The notes under the pieces were generated by a model. That model searched no databases. It was not told the origin of the DNA and saw only the letters and a program-made list of their open reading frames with translations. Positions 7,511 through 8,750 of a stretch of DNA of 8,750 bases are shown piece by piece. The position numbers and the translations under genes are program-made. The first letter of the stretch is position 1. The number at the start of each line of letters is the position of its first letter. Source of the stretch: Bacteroidales bacterium (GTDB lineage Bacteria; Bacteroidota; Bacteroidia; Bacteroidales; JAAUTT01); the NCBI GenBank assembly GCA_025350365.1, contig JANXXY010000068.1, positions 1-8,750 of the forward strand, in the 5' to 3' direction.

Positions 7511-7571
7511 GAGTGGAAAGTGAGGAGTTAGGAAAACTCACTTCTACCTCCTCACTTTTAACTTCTTTCTT
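7511..7571 (+). repeat. Imperfect heptamer repeats arranged as an inverted pair
   Basis: Reading in steps of seven, 7511-7531 gives GAGTGGA, AAGTGAG, GAGTTAG. After a short spacer, 7537-7571 gives CTCACTT, CTACCTC, CTCACTT, TTAACTT, CTTTCTT. The right-hand set is the degenerate complement of the left-hand set, and CTCACTT occurs twice as the exact complement of AAGTGAG. The periodicity is seen directly. That it is a dispersed intergenic repeat family of this genome is only a guess. Confidence 0.55.
7517..7558 (+). terminator. Long hairpin after the acyl-CoA dehydrogenase gene, probable terminator
   Basis: An 11-bp perfect inverted repeat joins 7517-7527 (AAAGTGAGGAG) to 7548-7558. After one T/C mismatch the stem continues with four Watson-Crick pairs and one G-T wobble, leaving an 8-base loop at 7534-7541. 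A T-rich tract follows on the plus strand. It lies 7 bases after the dehydrogenase stop codon and just before the isomerase promoter element, which fits transcription termination of the upstream operon. The stem is built from 7-base repeats, so it may instead be, or derive from, an intergenic repeat element. Confidence 0.6.
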
Positions 7572-7578
7572 ATCTTTG
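7571..7578 (+). promoter_or_regulatory. Bacteroidota-type -7 promoter element for the isomerase/HMG-CoA reductase unit
   Basis: TATCTTTG matches the Bacteroidota primary-sigma -7 consensus TAnnTTTG exactly. It ends 22 bases before the isomerase ATG, which would give a leader of roughly 15-20 bases. No clear TTG or TTTG -33 element is visible about 19 bases upstream, where the sequence is part of the hairpin. The position, between a terminator-like hairpin and a start codon, supports the call. Confidence 0.55.
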
Positions 7579-7600
7579 TCTAACATCTGAACCCCAAATC

Positions 7601-8611
7601 ATGGAAGACCGAAAAAAAGACCATATTGATCTGGCTTTTCAATCGCAAACACCAATAGAAGCTCTTGATAATCGGTTTTATTACGAACCAATGCTTTCTG
7701 CTCATCCAACAAAGGGATTGAGACCGATTTCATTTTTAGGAAAAACTTTCAGAGTTCCTCTATGGGTGTCTAGTATGACTGGTGGCACACAACTAGCGTC
7801 TACAATTAACCGGAATCTCGCATTAGTTTGCAAAGAATTTGGTTTTGGAATGGGTCTTGGCTCATGCCGGATTATTTTAGAAGACGATTCTTATTTAGCC
7901 GATTTTGATATGCGTCCCATTATTGGCGACGATCTCCCTTTATTTGCTAATCTGGGAATTTGCCAGGTTGAACAATTACTTAAGCAGAACCATGAAGATA
8001 AAATAATCCGTTTGGTAGGCAAACTTCGTGCCGATGGTTTGATAGTACATGTAAATCCAATGCAGGAATGGTTTCAGCCTGAAGGTGATGTGCTTAAATA
8101 TCCTCCAATTGATACTATAAAAAGATTATTAGACAAGGTCGATTTTCCATTGATAGTTAAGGAAGTCGGGCAGGGGATTGGTCCGGCAAGCCTAAAAGCA
8201 TTGCTTAAATTACCACTTGCTGCAATTGAATTTGCTGCCTTTGGAGGTACTAATTTTGCCAAAGTCGAACTTTTGCGCGATCCCGGTTCTTCTAAAGAAC
8301 TATTTGAACCACTTTCTCTCATTGGGATGGATGTATACCAAATGCTGGAATCGGTGAACCGGATATTTAACCTGGAAAAGAAAATTGCATGCAAGCAAAT
8401 AATCATCAGCGGTGGTATAAAATCATTTTTGGACGGTTACTACCTATTGGAACGAAGTTTGTTACCGGCTGTTTATGGTCAGGCTTCATCGTTTCTGAAG
8501 TATGCCAGAGGTGATTATGATCAGTTGCATGATTATGTTTCGCAACAAATAAAGGGCTTGGAAATGGCTTATGCTTATTTAAGGATAAAAGAATTGAATG
8601 TTAATTCTTAA
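7601..8611 (+). CDS. fni: Type 2 isopentenyl-diphosphate delta-isomerase (FMN-dependent)
   Basis: A 336-residue TIM-barrel flavoenzyme that interconverts isopentenyl and dimethylallyl diphosphate, the step after the mevalonate pathway, in the cytoplasm. It needs reduced FMN and Mg2+. Type 2 signatures are in order: RKKDHI (4-9), SSMTGG (57-62), LGSCR (86-90), HVNPMQEWFQPEGD (150-163), VKEVGQGI (187-194), GGTNFAKVE (215-223) and SGGIKS (270-275). Gln155 and Glu156 in the HxNxxQE motif match the proposed catalytic Gln and the Mg-binding Glu. LGSCR has Cys where Gln is common. Length is normal. The ATG at 7601 lies just ahead of the RKKDHI motif, as expected for the family start. The gene follows a TATCTTTG promoter element and is 3 bases from the next gene, so the pair is probably one transcript. 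It shares no motif with the Nudix type 1 enzyme. Confidence 0.95.
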   Translation: MEDRKKDHIDLAFQSQTPIEALDNRFYYEPMLSAHPTKGLRPISFLGKTFRVPLWVSSMTGGTQLASTINRNLALVCKEFGFGMGLGSCRIILEDDSYLADFDMRPIIGDDLPLFANLGICQVEQLLKQNHEDKIIRLVGKLRADGLIVHVNPMQEWFQPEGDVLKYPPIDTIKRLLDKVDFPLIVKEVGQGIGPASLKALLKLPLAAIEFAAFGGTNFAKVELLRDPGSSKELFEPLSLIGMDVYQMLESVNRIFNLEKKIACKQIIISGGIKSFLDGYYLLERSLLPAVYGQASSFLKYARGDYDQLHDYVSQQIKGLEMAYAYLRIKELNVNS

Positions 8612-8614
8612 AAC

Positions 8615-8750
8615 ATGCCGGGAAGGATCATCAACGGATTTTCTAAACTGTCAAAACAGCAAAAGATAGCAGTACTTGCTGACCAACTTGGTGATGCTAC
8701 TCTGGGCAATGAGTTGCAATCGTATGACCATGCTTTTATTCAGGAACGAT
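8615..8750 (+). CDS. Probable HMG-CoA reductase, N-terminus only (cut by window end)
   Basis: An open frame starts at the ATG at 8615, only 3 bases after the isomerase stop, and runs 45 residues to the window edge. Its beginning (IINGFSKLSKQQKI, residues 5-18) resembles the N-terminal segment of bacterial class II HMG-CoA reductases, which open with a GFSKLSxxEKI-like helix. The enzyme reduces (or, in mevalonate degraders, oxidises) between HMG-CoA and mevalonate with NAD(P)H. No catalytic residue lies within this fragment, so the call rests on this short motif plus the neighbouring isomerase of the same pathway. Tight spacing suggests translational coupling. If wrong, another mevalonate-pathway enzyme is the next guess. 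Confidence 0.7.
   Translation, partial: MPGRIINGFSKLSKQQKIAVLADQLGDATLGNELQSYDHAFIQER

Noticed and set aside
7509..7523. ATG overlapping the dehydrogenase stop codon (TAATG) as a possible coupled small gene
   Set aside because: The frame ends after four codons (MSGK then stop).
8074..8406. Open frame of 110 codons on the minus strand inside the isomerase gene
   Set aside because: It is fully antisense to conserved type 2 isomerase motifs, with no supporting start context.
1..8750. CRISPR arrays, tRNA or rRNA genes, transposases, toxin-antitoxin or defence genes
   Set aside because: Nothing with the required repeats, motifs or gene content is seen. The window is densely filled with metabolic genes.

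Overview
The window looks like chromosomal DNA from a member of the Bacteroidota. The grounds are A/T-rich intergenic DNA, start codons with no recognisable Shine-Dalgarno sequence in front of them, an exact match to the Bacteroidota -7 promoter element TAnnTTTG ahead of the isomerase gene, and the gene content (leucine-type acyl-CoA catabolism next to mevalonate-pathway genes). Class or order cannot be fixed from the sequence. No rRNA, tRNA, CRISPR array, insertion sequence or phage gene is visible.

Layout. Positions 48-1768 (minus strand) hold a two-gene unit for probably exported hydrolase-type proteins: an endonuclease/exonuclease/phosphatase (EEP) family protein, then 14 bases later a Nif3-family dinuclear-metal protein. 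An A/T-rich gap of about 80 bases (1769-1848) separates these from a divergent plus-strand run. Positions 1849-7509 hold methylcrotonyl-CoA carboxylase beta subunit, 3-methylglutaconyl-CoA hydratase, methylcrotonyl-CoA carboxylase biotin-carrying alpha subunit and an acyl-CoA dehydrogenase, with gaps of 22, 56 and 45 bases. A hairpin made of 7-base repeats (7517-7558) follows and is probably the terminator. A TATCTTTG promoter element (7571-7578) then starts a second unit: type 2 isopentenyl-diphosphate isomerase (7601-8611) and, 3 bases later, the N-terminus of what is most likely HMG-CoA reductase (from 8615, cut by the window end).

How the genes work together. The carboxylase and hydratase turn 3-methylcrotonyl-CoA into 3-methylglutaconyl-CoA and then HMG-CoA, the central steps of leucine breakdown. 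The dehydrogenase would supply the unsaturated acyl-CoA, but its active-site residues are of the short-chain/short-branched-chain type and not of the classical isovaleryl-CoA dehydrogenase type. In the Pseudomonas liu cluster the HMG-CoA product is split by an HMG-CoA lyase encoded alongside. No lyase is seen here. The next genes are instead HMG-CoA reductase and IPP isomerase, which consume HMG-CoA towards isoprenoids. The window therefore juxtaposes a route that makes HMG-CoA from leucine with the pathway that uses it. The terminator and promoter between them indicate separate transcription. Most of the window is ordinary, well-conserved metabolism. The points worth checking are the leucine-mevalonate adjacency, the dehydrogenase type, the heptamer-repeat hairpin and the exported Nif3 protein.
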